DNA of 64,000 nt from DAOUKH01 sp034421515 (GTDB taxonomy: Bacteria > Chloroflexota > Dehalococcoidia > SHYB01), in assembly GCA_034421515.1 (NCBI GenBank), contig DAOUKH010000047.1:1-64000 (forward strand). The letters run 5' to 3'. The notes beneath the pieces are model-generated. The model was not told the DNA's origin, did not search any database, and saw only the letters and a list, made by a program, of their open reading frames with translations. This document shows, piece after piece, positions 51,880 to 62,249 of this stretch. Numbering within the stretch: position 1 is the stretch's first letter; each line of letters begins with the position of its first letter. The position numbers were made by a program, and so were the translations under genes.

Positions 51880-53070
51880 ATGACGTCTGGGCCGGCACCG
51901 GGCTCCCACTACCCGCTGAGTGGCCTGCGGGTCATCGACACCGCACAGGGCGTCGCGGGCCCGTACTGTGCGAGGCTCCTTGGCGACGCCGGAGCCGACG
52001 TCGTGAAGATAGAGCCGCCGAACGGCGACCCCGCTCGCCGTGAACCCCCGTTCATCGGCAAGGATTCGCCGTCCGAAAGCGCCCTCTTCGCCTACCTCAA
52101 CCGTGGGAAGCGGTCGGCCGTGGTGGATGAGCAAAGCGCGCGAGCCCGGGCGGTCTTCCGGGAATTGCTTTCGACGGTCGATGTCCTGGTCCACGACTCC
52201 CCCGGCCCTTCCGAGCCGTACGCCGGGATGACTCCGGAGCAGCTTCTCCAAGACTTCCCTCACCTTGTGACGGTGTCGCTCACGCCGTTCGGGGAGAGCG
52301 GGCCCTACAGCAACTTGTTGGCCGACGATCTCATCCTCGCGGGCATGGGCGGGCTCCTGGCCGTCAGCCCCGGCTTCCCCGACCACGTCATCTCCGAGAA
52401 CGAGCCTCCGCTTCGGGCCAACGCCCACATCGCCGAGTTGATCGGCGGGGCGTGCGGAGCCATCGGCGGCTTGGTGGCGCTCACCGCCCGCGATGTCACC
52501 GGGGCCGGCGACTACGTCGAGGTGTCCCTCCATGAATCGGTGGCGGCGCTTCTTGGCTGGAACCTGGCCGTCACCGAATACGGTGGCGTGGCGGTCGGCC
52601 GGTTTCGAGCGCCCGCCCGTCAGGCGCCCAACCACTACCTGCCCTGCGCCGATGGTTGGGTGGCGCTGGTCGCCTTCATCGAGCGTCATTGGAACGGCCT
52701 CGTCGAGCTCATGGGCAATCCCGATTGGGCGGCGCGCCCGGAATTCGCCACCGGCCCTGAACGCGGCCTCAACTGGGACTTGCTGGAGCCGTTGCTTCTC
52801 GATTGGCTGATCGAGCAGCCGTCGCAGTCCTTCTTCGAGGCGGCACAGTCGCGGGGGATACCTTCCTGCCCCGCGCTTTCCTTGTCGGAGTCCATCGCTA
52901 GCGCCCAGGCGGTTGCCCGCGATTACCTCGTTCCAATCTCCCCGGACTTGGGGCGGGGCAGCCTCCCAGGCGACCCGTTCGTCATCGACGGCCGCCGCCG
53001 CAAGGCGGACGGCGCCGTTCCGGGGCTCGGCGAGCATACCCGCGAGATTCTCGGCGGGGTCGGCGCATGA
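51880..53070 (+). CDS. CaiB/BaiF family CoA-transferase
   Basis: A 396-residue family III CoA-transferase. LRVIDTAQGVAGPYCARLLGDAG and ADVVKIEPPNGDPARRE are clear. The motif DYVEVSLHESVAAL has Glu at the catalytic position. The ATG at 51880 follows GGGGGCGGC. Its stop is inside the start of the next CoA-transferase (ATGA), so a two-subunit enzyme is likely. It is part of the 47-57 kb run of CoA-linked genes. Confidence 0.9.
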   Translation: MTSGPAPGSHYPLSGLRVIDTAQGVAGPYCARLLGDAGADVVKIEPPNGDPARREPPFIGKDSPSESALFAYLNRGKRSAVVDEQSARARAVFRELLSTVDVLVHDSPGPSEPYAGMTPEQLLQDFPHLVTVSLTPFGESGPYSNLLADDLILAGMGGLLAVSPGFPDHVISENEPPLRANAHIAELIGGACGAIGGLVALTARDVTGAGDYVEVSLHESVAALLGWNLAVTEYGGVAVGRFRAPARQAPNHYLPCADGWVALVAFIERHWNGLVELMGNPDWAARPEFATGPERGLNWDLLEPLLLDWLIEQPSQSFFEAAQSRGIPSCPALSLSESIASAQAVARDYLVPISPDLGRGSLPGDPFVIDGRRRKADGAVPGLGEHTREILGGVGA

Positions 53071-54302
53071 CGAGCTCCGGCGAACCGGTCCTGAGCTCCC
53101 CCGCCCCGCTCCGCGGCCTCCGCGTGATCGACTTTGGTCAGATGATCGCCGTGCCCCTGCTCGGGCAGTGGCTGGGGCGCCTTGGCGCCGAGATCATCCT
53201 GGTGGAGAGCCGGGTCAATCTGCCGTCCCGCGCCTTCGGCCCGTTCGCGAACGGGCCGGGGCCCAATACCTCGTCGATCTTCAACTACATGAACCGGAAC
53301 AAGCGCTCCTGCACCCTCAACCTCCGCACTCCGAGAGGAGTGGGCCTGGCCAAGCGGCTGGTCTCCATGAGCGACGTCGTACAGGAGAACTTCTCGCCGG
53401 GGGTCATGGAGCGGCTCGGACTCGGCTACGAGGAGCTCGCCTCGGTCAAGCCCGACGTCATCCTGCTCTCGCTGAGCGCCTTCGGCGCGACCGGCCCCTG
53501 GAGCCGGTACGCCGCGCTCCACAGTGGGGTGACGCTTTTGAGCGGACTCGCCGCGGTGACGGGCTACCCCAACGACCGCCCCCGAATGGTCGGGAGCTCC
53601 CTTCCCGACCCCATCGCCGCCGTCTACGGTCTCCTTGGGCTCATGCAGGCCTTGCGCCATCGCGCCGCCTCCGGTGAGGGGCAGCACATTGGCCTCTCCA
53701 TGATTGAGACGGTGCAGGCGCTGTTGCCGGACACGATTGCCGAATGTACGTTGTCAGAACGGGAACCAGAGCGGATCGGCAACGGTCATCGCCGAAAGGC
53801 GCCGCACGGCGTCTACCGCGCGGCCGGCGAGGACGAATGGCTTGCCCTCTCCGTCGACGGCGAGGCGCAGTGGGAAGCGCTGAAGGGCGTCATTGGCGGT
53901 GGACGGTTTTCGAATGACCCACGCTTCTCGACCGAACCGGACCGGCGCGCGAATCAGCCTGCCTTGGACGATGTCATCCAAGATTGGGCGAAGGAACGCG
54001 ACGCCCGAGAGTCGGCGCGAGCCCTGCAAGCGTCCGGGGTTCCCGCCGCCCCTGTCGTCAGCGAACGAGCATTGCTCGCCGACCCAAATCTGAACGAGCG
54101 AGGCTTCATCGTGCAGGACGACCACCCCGAGGCGGGAATGCACCCGATGGCGGGAGTACCATGGCGGTTCCGGCGGGCCACACTGGAGGAGAACCGGCCG
54201 GCGCCGACGTTGGGCCGGGACAACGACTACGTCTTTCGGGGCATACTAGGGCTCGATCCAGGCGAGATCGCCGAACTGGAGCGCGAACAGGTTATACACT
54301 GA
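53067..54302 (+). CDS. CaiB/BaiF family CoA-transferase
   Basis: A 411-residue family III CoA-transferase, translationally coupled to the preceding one. LRVIDFGQMIAVPLLGQWLG and GAEIILVESRVNLPSRA are the hallmark; QHIGLSMIETVQALLP has Glu at the catalytic position. VQENFSPGVMERLGLGYEEL is a conserved family stretch. The pairing with the 51880 gene resembles the two-gene CoA-transferase arrangement at 11218-13670. Substrates unknown. Confidence 0.9.
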   Translation: MTSSGEPVLSSPAPLRGLRVIDFGQMIAVPLLGQWLGRLGAEIILVESRVNLPSRAFGPFANGPGPNTSSIFNYMNRNKRSCTLNLRTPRGVGLAKRLVSMSDVVQENFSPGVMERLGLGYEELASVKPDVILLSLSAFGATGPWSRYAALHSGVTLLSGLAAVTGYPNDRPRMVGSSLPDPIAAVYGLLGLMQALRHRAASGEGQHIGLSMIETVQALLPDTIAECTLSEREPERIGNGHRRKAPHGVYRAAGEDEWLALSVDGEAQWEALKGVIGGGRFSNDPRFSTEPDRRANQPALDDVIQDWAKERDARESARALQASGVPAAPVVSERALLADPNLNERGFIVQDDHPEAGMHPMAGVPWRFRRATLEENRPAPTLGRDNDYVFRGILGLDPGEIAELEREQVIH

Positions 54303-54332
54303 GGGGCGCCACGGACGCGGGGGGAGGCTGAC

Positions 54333-55535
54333 ATGAAACAGGGCTACCGGTTCGTAGACTGCGACATGCATGTGATGGAGCCCGACGACATATTCGAGCG
54401 GTTCCTCGACCCCGCCTTTGCCTCAAGAATCACGACGCCGACACACCTCGAGGGCGGGAGCAAGGCGTTCACGCAGCGCTGGCTCATCGACGGAAAATCG
54501 AACGACGCCGACCACGTGCTGCTCCAATACGACAAGTCTTACGAGCCACTCGCGGCGGCGTTGGAGAACCCGCACGTCCTGTTCGCGCTCGAGGCCGGCT
54601 ACGACGCGCCGTCGTTCATCAAGGGCATGGACATCGAGGGCGTCGACATCGCCGTGCTCTTCCCCAGCGCCGGGCTCAACTTCATCGCGCGTCCCGATCT
54701 CGATCCACTGCTGTCCAACGCCATCGCGCGGGCCTACAACGATTGGCTCTACGACTTCTGCAGCCACAGCCCGGACCGCCTGAAGCCGGCGTGCATGCTG
54801 CCGGTTCACGACGTCAACCTAGCGTGCCAGGAGCTCGTGCGGTGCGTGCGCGAGCTCGGCGCCGTCGGGGCCTACCTCCGCCCCAACCCGCTGCCGGGCA
54901 AGTACTGGCATTCCAAGCACTGGGACCCGCTGTTCTCACTGCTCGAAGAGCTCGACGTGCCGCTCTGCTTCCACGAGGGCACCGGCAGTCACCTTGCCGA
55001 CGTTGAGAAACGCTTCGGTTCGAACCGCTTCATGCGCCACGTCGCCAGCCACCCGACCGAGATGCAGCTCGCCCTGATCGCGATGATGATCGGCGGCGTC
55101 TTCGAGTTCCATCCCAAGCTCACCGTGGCCTTCCTCGAAGCGCAGAGCTGGTGGGTCTCCGGCGTGCTCGACCGGATGACGTGGGACCTCCAGCACCACC
55201 GCGCCCACGTGCCGTTCCTCAAGAAGTCCTTCCTTGAGTACTGGCAGACGAACTGCTACTCGTCCATCGAAGGGACGGAGCGGGACGTTGGGGCGATCGT
55301 CGACCTCATCGGCGGGGACCACCTTTGCGTGACCACCGACTTCCCTCACTTCGACTCCAACTTCCCCAACGTGTCGAACGCCGTGCTCTCCAATCCGAGC
55401 ATCACGCCCGAAATAGGGGGCCAGATCCTATCCGGCGGCGCCCGCCTCTACGGCTTCGGTGAAGAGCACTTCGAGAGGTCCGACGCCGCCCTGCCCGACT
55501 GGAGCCAGGCCAGCGAGGTCCAGAGCGCTCCCTAG
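54333..55535 (+). CDS. Amidohydrolase family protein (amidohydrolase-2 type)
   Basis: A 400-residue metal-dependent TIM-barrel hydrolase or decarboxylase. FVDCDMHVMEPDDIFERFLD carries the metal DxDxH motif, CFHEGTG and VASHPTEMQ the ring His residues, and TTDFPHFDSNFP the catalytic Asp. GGGGGAGG precedes ATG 54333. It is the last enzyme gene before the MFS transporter (9 nt apart). It is the third member of this expanded family in the window. Confidence 0.88.
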   Translation: MKQGYRFVDCDMHVMEPDDIFERFLDPAFASRITTPTHLEGGSKAFTQRWLIDGKSNDADHVLLQYDKSYEPLAAALENPHVLFALEAGYDAPSFIKGMDIEGVDIAVLFPSAGLNFIARPDLDPLLSNAIARAYNDWLYDFCSHSPDRLKPACMLPVHDVNLACQELVRCVRELGAVGAYLRPNPLPGKYWHSKHWDPLFSLLEELDVPLCFHEGTGSHLADVEKRFGSNRFMRHVASHPTEMQLALIAMMIGGVFEFHPKLTVAFLEAQSWWVSGVLDRMTWDLQHHRAHVPFLKKSFLEYWQTNCYSSIEGTERDVGAIVDLIGGDHLCVTTDFPHFDSNFPNVSNAVLSNPSITPEIGGQILSGGARLYGFGEEHFERSDAALPDWSQASEVQSAP

Positions 55536-55543
55536 GCCCGACG

Positions 55544-56809
55544 ATGGCCTCGGCCTCACCTCTGCGCCGGCTTCGCGGCATGCATCGAGCATGGTCGTTG
55601 CTCGCCGTGGCGTTCGCCGCGCTCTTCATTCTGGGCGGCGCCCGGAACTCCATTGGTGTGCTCTACACGCCGATGGTCGAGGACTTCGGCGGCGAGCGGT
55701 TCGGCCTGTCCGGCGCCATAGCCCTGGGCCAGGTCATGCTCGGTGTGGGGTACGTCGCCGCCGGGCTGGCGATGGACCGGTTCGGACCCCAACGCGTGAT
55801 ACCGGTGTTCGCGTTGCTGCATTTGGCGGGCAACCTGTTGGTCGCGAGAGCCGAGCAGCTTTGGGAGATCTACCTTGGATGGGGCTTTCTGAGCGCGCTG
55901 GCCTTTGGCGTCGGCGTCGGTCCGTTCCTGGCGATCGTGACCCGCTGGTTCCAACACCACCGAGGCCTTGCGCTGGGCATCACCGCTTCGGCGGCGCAGT
56001 TGGGAGTCGTGACACTTGCCCCCCTAGCCTCACTGATGGCCGAGGGGCCGGGCTGGCGATGGGCGTTCGTCTTCTTGGCTACCGCGCCGTTCGTGGCGTT
56101 GCTGCTCGCGGCGGTCTACGTTCGGGATAGGCCCCAAGATGTTGGCCTGCACCCCTATGGTGCGGAGTCGGGCACGGACGCGGCTCCGGTCCCACCGCAG
56201 CGACCGGAGTCCTTCCGGGCCGTCGTTGGCATCGCGCTCCGCCGGAGGGCCCTGTGGCTGCTGCTCGGCGCGTATGTTGGGGTGAACGTTGGTACCGGGG
56301 TCGTCTTGTTCCACTTGGTCAATTTTGGCATCGACGAAAAACTCTCCCCTGGTGTGGCCGCCTTGTTCCTCTCCGCTATGAGCGGAGTCAGCATCGCCGG
56401 ACGGATGGCGTTCGGCGTGTTGACGGAGCGTTTCCCCGTGGAGCGGCTGTTCGGGATCGCCATCGTCATGATGGGCGCCGGTTTGGCCGTCCTTCCGTGG
56501 CTCGGCGGCGCGGCCGGATACTTCGTCTTCGCTTCGGCGTTTGGCTTCTTCCTGGGCGGCACGGTGGTCTTCATGCCTGTGATGGGCCGCGCCCTCTTCG
56601 GCGAACAGATCCTGGCCGGGATTGTCGGCATCCTTCTGGTTGCGGTGAACCTCGGGTCAGCCTTGGGCGCCATCTTGGGCGGAGCCGTGTTCGATGCGAC
56701 CGACTCCTACACACTGGCCTTCCTTGTGGGCGCCGGCGTCGTCGGTCTTGGCGCGCTCCTGACGCTTCCGGTGCGTCTGCCCCGCGCCGAGCCGCGAGCG
56801 GCGGCCTAG
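55544..56809 (+). CDS. MFS transporter
   Basis: A 421-residue major-facilitator permease with about twelve hydrophobic segments. The N-terminal half has the MFS-A motif-like GLAMDRFGPQRVIP between the second and third segments. GWGFLSALAFGVGVGPFLAIV and ITASAAQLGVVTLAPLASLM follow, as in monocarboxylate/oxalate-formate antiporter-type members. It sits right after the amidohydrolase gene and at the end of the catabolic block, consistent with uptake or export of an acid substrate or product. Convergent to lepA. Confidence 0.9.
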   Translation: MASASPLRRLRGMHRAWSLLAVAFAALFILGGARNSIGVLYTPMVEDFGGERFGLSGAIALGQVMLGVGYVAAGLAMDRFGPQRVIPVFALLHLAGNLLVARAEQLWEIYLGWGFLSALAFGVGVGPFLAIVTRWFQHHRGLALGITASAAQLGVVTLAPLASLMAEGPGWRWAFVFLATAPFVALLLAAVYVRDRPQDVGLHPYGAESGTDAAPVPPQRPESFRAVVGIALRRRALWLLLGAYVGVNVGTGVVLFHLVNFGIDEKLSPGVAALFLSAMSGVSIAGRMAFGVLTERFPVERLFGIAIVMMGAGLAVLPWLGGAAGYFVFASAFGFFLGGTVVFMPVMGRALFGEQILAGIVGILLVAVNLGSALGAILGGAVFDATDSYTLAFLVGAGVVGLGALLTLPVRLPRAEPRAAA

Positions 56810-56836
56810 GTCTCACTGCCTAGCGAGTCGAGAGGG

Positions 56837-58681
<1,845 letters not shown>

Positions 58682-58741
58682 CGCCCCTCGATTATCGCAC
58701 GGCGCCGGGAACCGAACCCACGACCGAGGGTGTGCGATAGA

Positions 58742-58790
58742 GGGTAGGGGCGATTCGCGGATCGCCCCTACGGAGACCGTTGCGAGACGG
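58742..58790. repeat. Partial intergenic repeat
   Basis: A gtaggggcgattcgcggatc/gatccgcgaatcgcccc-like palindrome with a left-terminus-like cggagaccgttgcgagac fragment, in the 147-bp gap between lepA and the dienelactone hydrolase gene. It is a broken member of the repeat families seen earlier. Confidence 0.65.
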
Positions 58791-58828
58791 GCCTCACTGA
58801 GCCCGCGGCGGCAGGGTGCGTTGGCCGC

Positions 58829-59566
58829 TTAGCCGAGGGGCTTCGAGGACCAGGCGAGCGTGCGCTCCCAGGCGTCCTCGGCGGCTTCCTTGTGGTAGCT
58901 GGGGCGGTCGTCGCAGAAGAAGCCGTGGTTCGCACCGGCGTAGATGTGGAAGTCGTGCTCCTTGCCCATTTCGGTGAGCAGGGCGTCGACCTCGTTCACG
59001 TCCTCCGGCGGCGGGTTCTTGTCGAGCTCGCCGAAGCAGCCGAGGACCGGCGCCGTGAGCAGCTCGGAGTAGCCGTGCGGCGAGAGGGGCCGGCGGCTGT
59101 GCGTCTCGCGGGTGATCAAGCCGCCGCCGTAGTAGACCGCCGCCGCCTTCACGTCGCGGTTCAGGCAGGCGCAAAGCCAGGAAAGCGTTCCGCCCGTTCA
59201 GTAGCCGGTGGTGGCGATCCTCGAGGCGTCGGCCTTCTCCAGCGTCTTGATGAAATCGATCACGACGCGGAAGTCGGCGTTGGACTGCACGTCGTTCATC
59301 CCCGTCATGAGGGGCATGATCTTGGGGATTTCCCCGTAGCCGACGACGATGCCGGGCCCGTTCCGGTAATACATGTCGGGCGAGACGGCGACGTAGCCTT
59401 CTTGGGCGAAGCGATTGGTGACGTCCACGATGTGGGGGTTCACGCCGAAGGCTTCCATGAAGACGATGACGACGGGGTAGCCGCCGCCCGACGCGGGCTC
59501 GGCGACGTAGATGGGCATGGGGCCGCCATCGCCGGCGGCCTCGACGGTGCGAGTCGTGATTTCCAT
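58829..59566 (-). CDS. Dienelactone hydrolase family protein with in-frame TGA at the nucleophile (predicted selenoprotein)
   Basis: A 245-residue dienelactone hydrolase-type alpha/beta hydrolase. Codon 123 is TGA (59198-59200) with the frame open on both sides: IATTGY-U-TGGTLSW. In this family the nucleophile elbow is GxCxGG, with Cys as nucleophile, so the TGA falls exactly on it. KAAAVYYGGG, PVLGCFGELDKNPP (acid) and GANHGFF (His) supply the rest of the site. N-terminal MEITTRTVEA starts at ATG 59566, with GAGGAGG upstream. A clean GTN-loop hairpin like those in the other five genes is not found; a 6-bp CGGGCG/CGCCTG stem (59166-59196) is possible. Ordinary calling would miss the split. 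Confidence 0.75.
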
Positions 59567-59664
59567 GGGTGCGCCTCCTCGATGCTTGGTGGAAGGCCGC
59601 GGCTCCTCGCCGCGGGCGGCGTCATGGTACACCACGGCGCGCCGTCCGTCCCGCACCCGCTTGC

Positions 59665-60126
59665 TCAGGAGGCGAGGTTGAAGAGCGCGCCGACCATGCC
59701 TCCGAAGACGAGGTGGCGGACAAGGGAGGCCACGGCGTACTCCGCACCCAGGTTGCTCATGAAGAGGCCCGGCGCCTTCATGCGCCCTTCCTTGATCCCG
59801 TGGTGGATGTCGCCGAAGGTGTCCATCGAGAGCATGACGAGCGCCCAATGGACCACACCGGCGATCAGACCGATCCACCAGTTCGGGTGCACGTCCAGAA
59901 TGAGGAAGGCGAAGGCGTAGAGAAAGGCGAAGACGACACCCATCCCCAAATGCATGAGCGCCCCGTAGTAGGGAACGCGGTTGCGGGGGAGGCGGAGCAT
60001 GCTGCCCAGGATGAGGGTGACGTCGGTGCGAGGCAGGCCGACGGCGGGCAGGGCGTACATCACGACCGTCATCACGGCGGTGGCGGCGAGCCCGATCCAG
60101 ACCGAGTCTCCGAGGTTCAGGTCCAT
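59665..60126 (-). CDS. Small membrane protein of unknown function
   Basis: A 153-residue protein with about four hydrophobic segments (WIGLAATAVMTVVMYALPAVG, MGVVFAFLYAFAFLILDV, WWIGLIAGVVHWALVML, VRHLVFGGMVGALFNL). I do not recognise a family. It is upstream of the dienelactone hydrolase gene on the same strand with 98 bp between. Histidine-containing GDIHHGIKEG is in a loop and could be functional. Start ATG at 60126. The 259-bp stretch after it, to 60385, holds no supported gene. Confidence 0.7.
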   Translation of the reverse strand: MDLNLGDSVWIGLAATAVMTVVMYALPAVGLPRTDVTLILGSMLRLPRNRVPYYGALMHLGMGVVFAFLYAFAFLILDVHPNWWIGLIAGVVHWALVMLSMDTFGDIHHGIKEGRMKAPGLFMSNLGAEYAVASLVRHLVFGGMVGALFNLAS

Positions 60127-60385
60127 GCCTCACTCCGTGGGAGCGCCGCTACTCTAGCATGCGCGGCTTGAGTGTGGCGCCCGCTTGCGCGGGTTGTCGG
60201 TGCTTCCGTAACAAATCCCTAGTGAGGCTTCCAGGCGTAGTACGCGTTGGATGCGGATTGGCAACCGCGTGGATTCTGAGAACGAATGCTGAGATTCCGC
60301 GGCAACGATTCGAAGAGGGCGGTTGACGCGGCGTAGCGAAGGTTAGAGGATGAAGGCCGTCCGTCGACGCCGAAGGCCATCTGAG

Positions 60386-61081
60386 ATGCTGAAGAGACTT
60401 TCACCACGTTTCGCCGCACTTGCGGCCGCTGCTCTTGCGGCCGCGTTGATCGTTGCGGCGTGCGGCAGCGACGACCCGGCGCCCACCCAGCCTCCAGCGC
60501 AGCCGACGGCGACGACGGTCCCAGCGACGGCAACGCCGGAGCCCGCGGCGACCGCCCCGCCGGCCGACACCACGGAGCCCACCGCGGCGCCGCCCACTGA
60601 GGCGCCGCCTCCCACTGAGCCGCCCGCCACCGAGCCGCCGCAGGACTTGGCGATCGACTTCACCCTGCCGAGCGCGCGGGGTGTCGACGTTACTCTCTCC
60701 TCATACCGGGGGGAGCAGGCGGTGATCCTGGTCTTTTCCCGCGGCCTCTGGTGAACGATCTGCCGTCAGCAGCTCGTGGAGCTGCAAGGTGAGTACGAAT
60801 CGCTCCAAGCCGACGGCATCGAGGTCATGTCGGTCAGCACCGACGACGAGGGCTCCGCGGGGATTGCGGGCCGCATCGGGCTCGAATACCCGGTGCTCTT
60901 CGACCCCGAGCACAATGTGATCGAGCAGTACGGCGTCTATGACCTCCATGGCGACGGCGTCGCCGCGCACTCGATCTTCATCGTCGACCGGGACGGCGTG
61001 CTCCGATGGGAGTACGTCAGCGAGAGCACCTACGACGTGCCGTCGACGGCGCGCGTCATCGAGCGGGCGAGAGCGGTCTAG
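60386..61081 (+). CDS. Peroxiredoxin-like lipoprotein with in-frame TGA at active site, copy 1 (predicted selenoprotein)
   Basis: A 231-residue AhpC/TSA-type peroxiredoxin-like protein with a lipoprotein signal (LIVAAC, then GSDDPAPT). A Pro/Thr/Ala linker joins the signal to a thioredoxin-fold domain beginning at about residue 93 (DLAIDFTLPSARGVDVTLSS). TGA (60752-60754, codon 123) lies in FSRGLW-U-TIC-RQQLVEL, the position of the peroxidatic Cys of the FxRGxWCxxC type, giving a UxxC motif. The fold goes on through STDDEGSAG to VDRDGVLRWEY. The start MLKRLSPRF is chosen because copy 2 has ATG only there; the ATG at 60350 is an alternative. A perfect hairpin lies 21 nt after the TGA. Confidence 0.86.
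60769..60785 (+). promoter_or_regulatory. SECIS-like hairpin of peroxiredoxin-like copy 1
   Basis: GCAGCTC and GAGCTGC form a perfect 7-bp stem with triloop GTG; 21 nt separate the UGA from the loop G. It is the strongest of the set. Confidence 0.8.
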
Positions 61082-61097
61082 CCGGCGCGACCGCGGA

Positions 61098-61157
61098 TAG
61101 TTCGAATCGAAGCCGTGGTCGATCTCTTTGAGGAAACGCCCGATTTCGAGCGCTGGA
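61098..61157 (-). pseudogene. Duplicated 3' end of the PAC2-family gene
   Basis: The minus strand reads LEIGRFLKEIDHGFDSN, nearly the same as the C-terminal residues of the PAC2 protein at 62250-63131 (APEIERFLKEIDQGFDSN). The stop codon is replaced by TAT. It lies exactly 1153 bp from the real copy, the same offset as between the two peroxiredoxin TGA codons, so it is a by-product of the tandem duplication. Confidence 0.8.
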
Positions 61158-61202
61158 AGGTCAGAGAATAGGGTCTGCGCGTCGACACCGACGGCAATTG
61201 AG

Positions 61203-62234
61203 ATGATTAAGGGGCTCTCGCCACGTTTCGCCGCTCTTCCGGCAGTAGCTCTTTCGCTGGTGTTGATAGTCGCGGCGTGCGGAAGCGACGATCCGGCGCC
61301 CACGCCCACCGAGCGACCTGCCGCCCCGACGACGGCCCCGGCGACGGCGACGCCACGGTCCCCCGCAACCGACCCGCCGCCCGCGGCTACCGCCACGGCC
61401 ACGGAGGCTGCGATGGCGAAGACGCCCGAGGCAACCGCCGTGCCGGACGCGACGCCTGCCGCAACGGCCAGGCCAATACCAACCGCGACACGGTCCGCAG
61501 CGCCGGAGGCGACGGCGGCGCCCGACACCCCCGTGCCTGCCGCGGCGCCTCCCACCGAGGCGTCCACAGCAACTGAACCGACCGCGGTCACGGCTACGGC
61601 AACGGAGGCCGGGGTGGCGAGTACGCCCGAGGCGACCGCAGCGCCGGAGGCGACGGCTACCGCAACCGCCAGGCCAATGCCAACCGCGACACCGTCCCCG
61701 GCCCCGACGGCGACGGTGTCGCCAGACACCCCTACCGCGGCGCCTCCCACCGAAACGCCAACGGCGACTGCAACGCCTACGGCTGAGGCGCCGCAGGACT
61801 TGGCGATCGACTTCACCCTGCCGAGTGCGCGGGGCGTCGACGTAACCCTCTCCTCGTACCGAGGGGAACAGGTGGTGATTCTGGTGTTCTCCCGCGGCCT
61901 CTGGTGAACTATCTGCCGTCAGCAGCTCGTGGAGCTGCAAGGTGAGTACGAATCGCTCCAAGCCGACGGCATCGAGGTGATCTCGGTCAGCACCGACGAC
62001 GAGGGCTCCGCGGGGATTGCGGGCCGCATCGGCCTCACGTATCCGGTGCTCTTCAATCCCGAGCACGACGTGATCGAGCAGTACGGCGTCTACAATCTGC
62101 ACGGCGACGGCGTCGCCGCGCACTCGATCTTCATCGTCGACCGGGACGGCGTGCTCCGCTGGAAGTACATCAGCGGCAGCACCTACGACGTGCCGTCGAC
62201 GGCGCGCGTCATCGAGCAGGCGAGAGCGGTGTAA
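61203..62234 (+). CDS. Peroxiredoxin-like lipoprotein with in-frame TGA at active site, copy 2 (predicted selenoprotein)
   Basis: A 343-residue paralogue of copy 1. The catalytic part is almost identical in both, including FSRGLW-U-TIC with TGA at 61905-61907 (codon 235) and the SECIS hairpin. The signal is MIKGLSPRFAALPAVALSLV with LIVAAC. The Pro/Thr/Ala linker is 112 residues longer than in copy 1, so the enzyme would reach farther from the membrane. The two differ by a tandem duplication of about 1.15 kb. It ends 15 nt before the stop of the convergent PAC2 gene. Confidence 0.86.
61922..61938 (+). promoter_or_regulatory. SECIS-like hairpin of peroxiredoxin-like copy 2
   Basis: Same GCAGCTC-GTG-GAGCTGC hairpin, 21 nt after the UGA, fully conserved between copies although nearby third codon positions differ. 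Confidence 0.8.
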
Positions 62235-62249
62235 CCGGCGTGACCGCGG

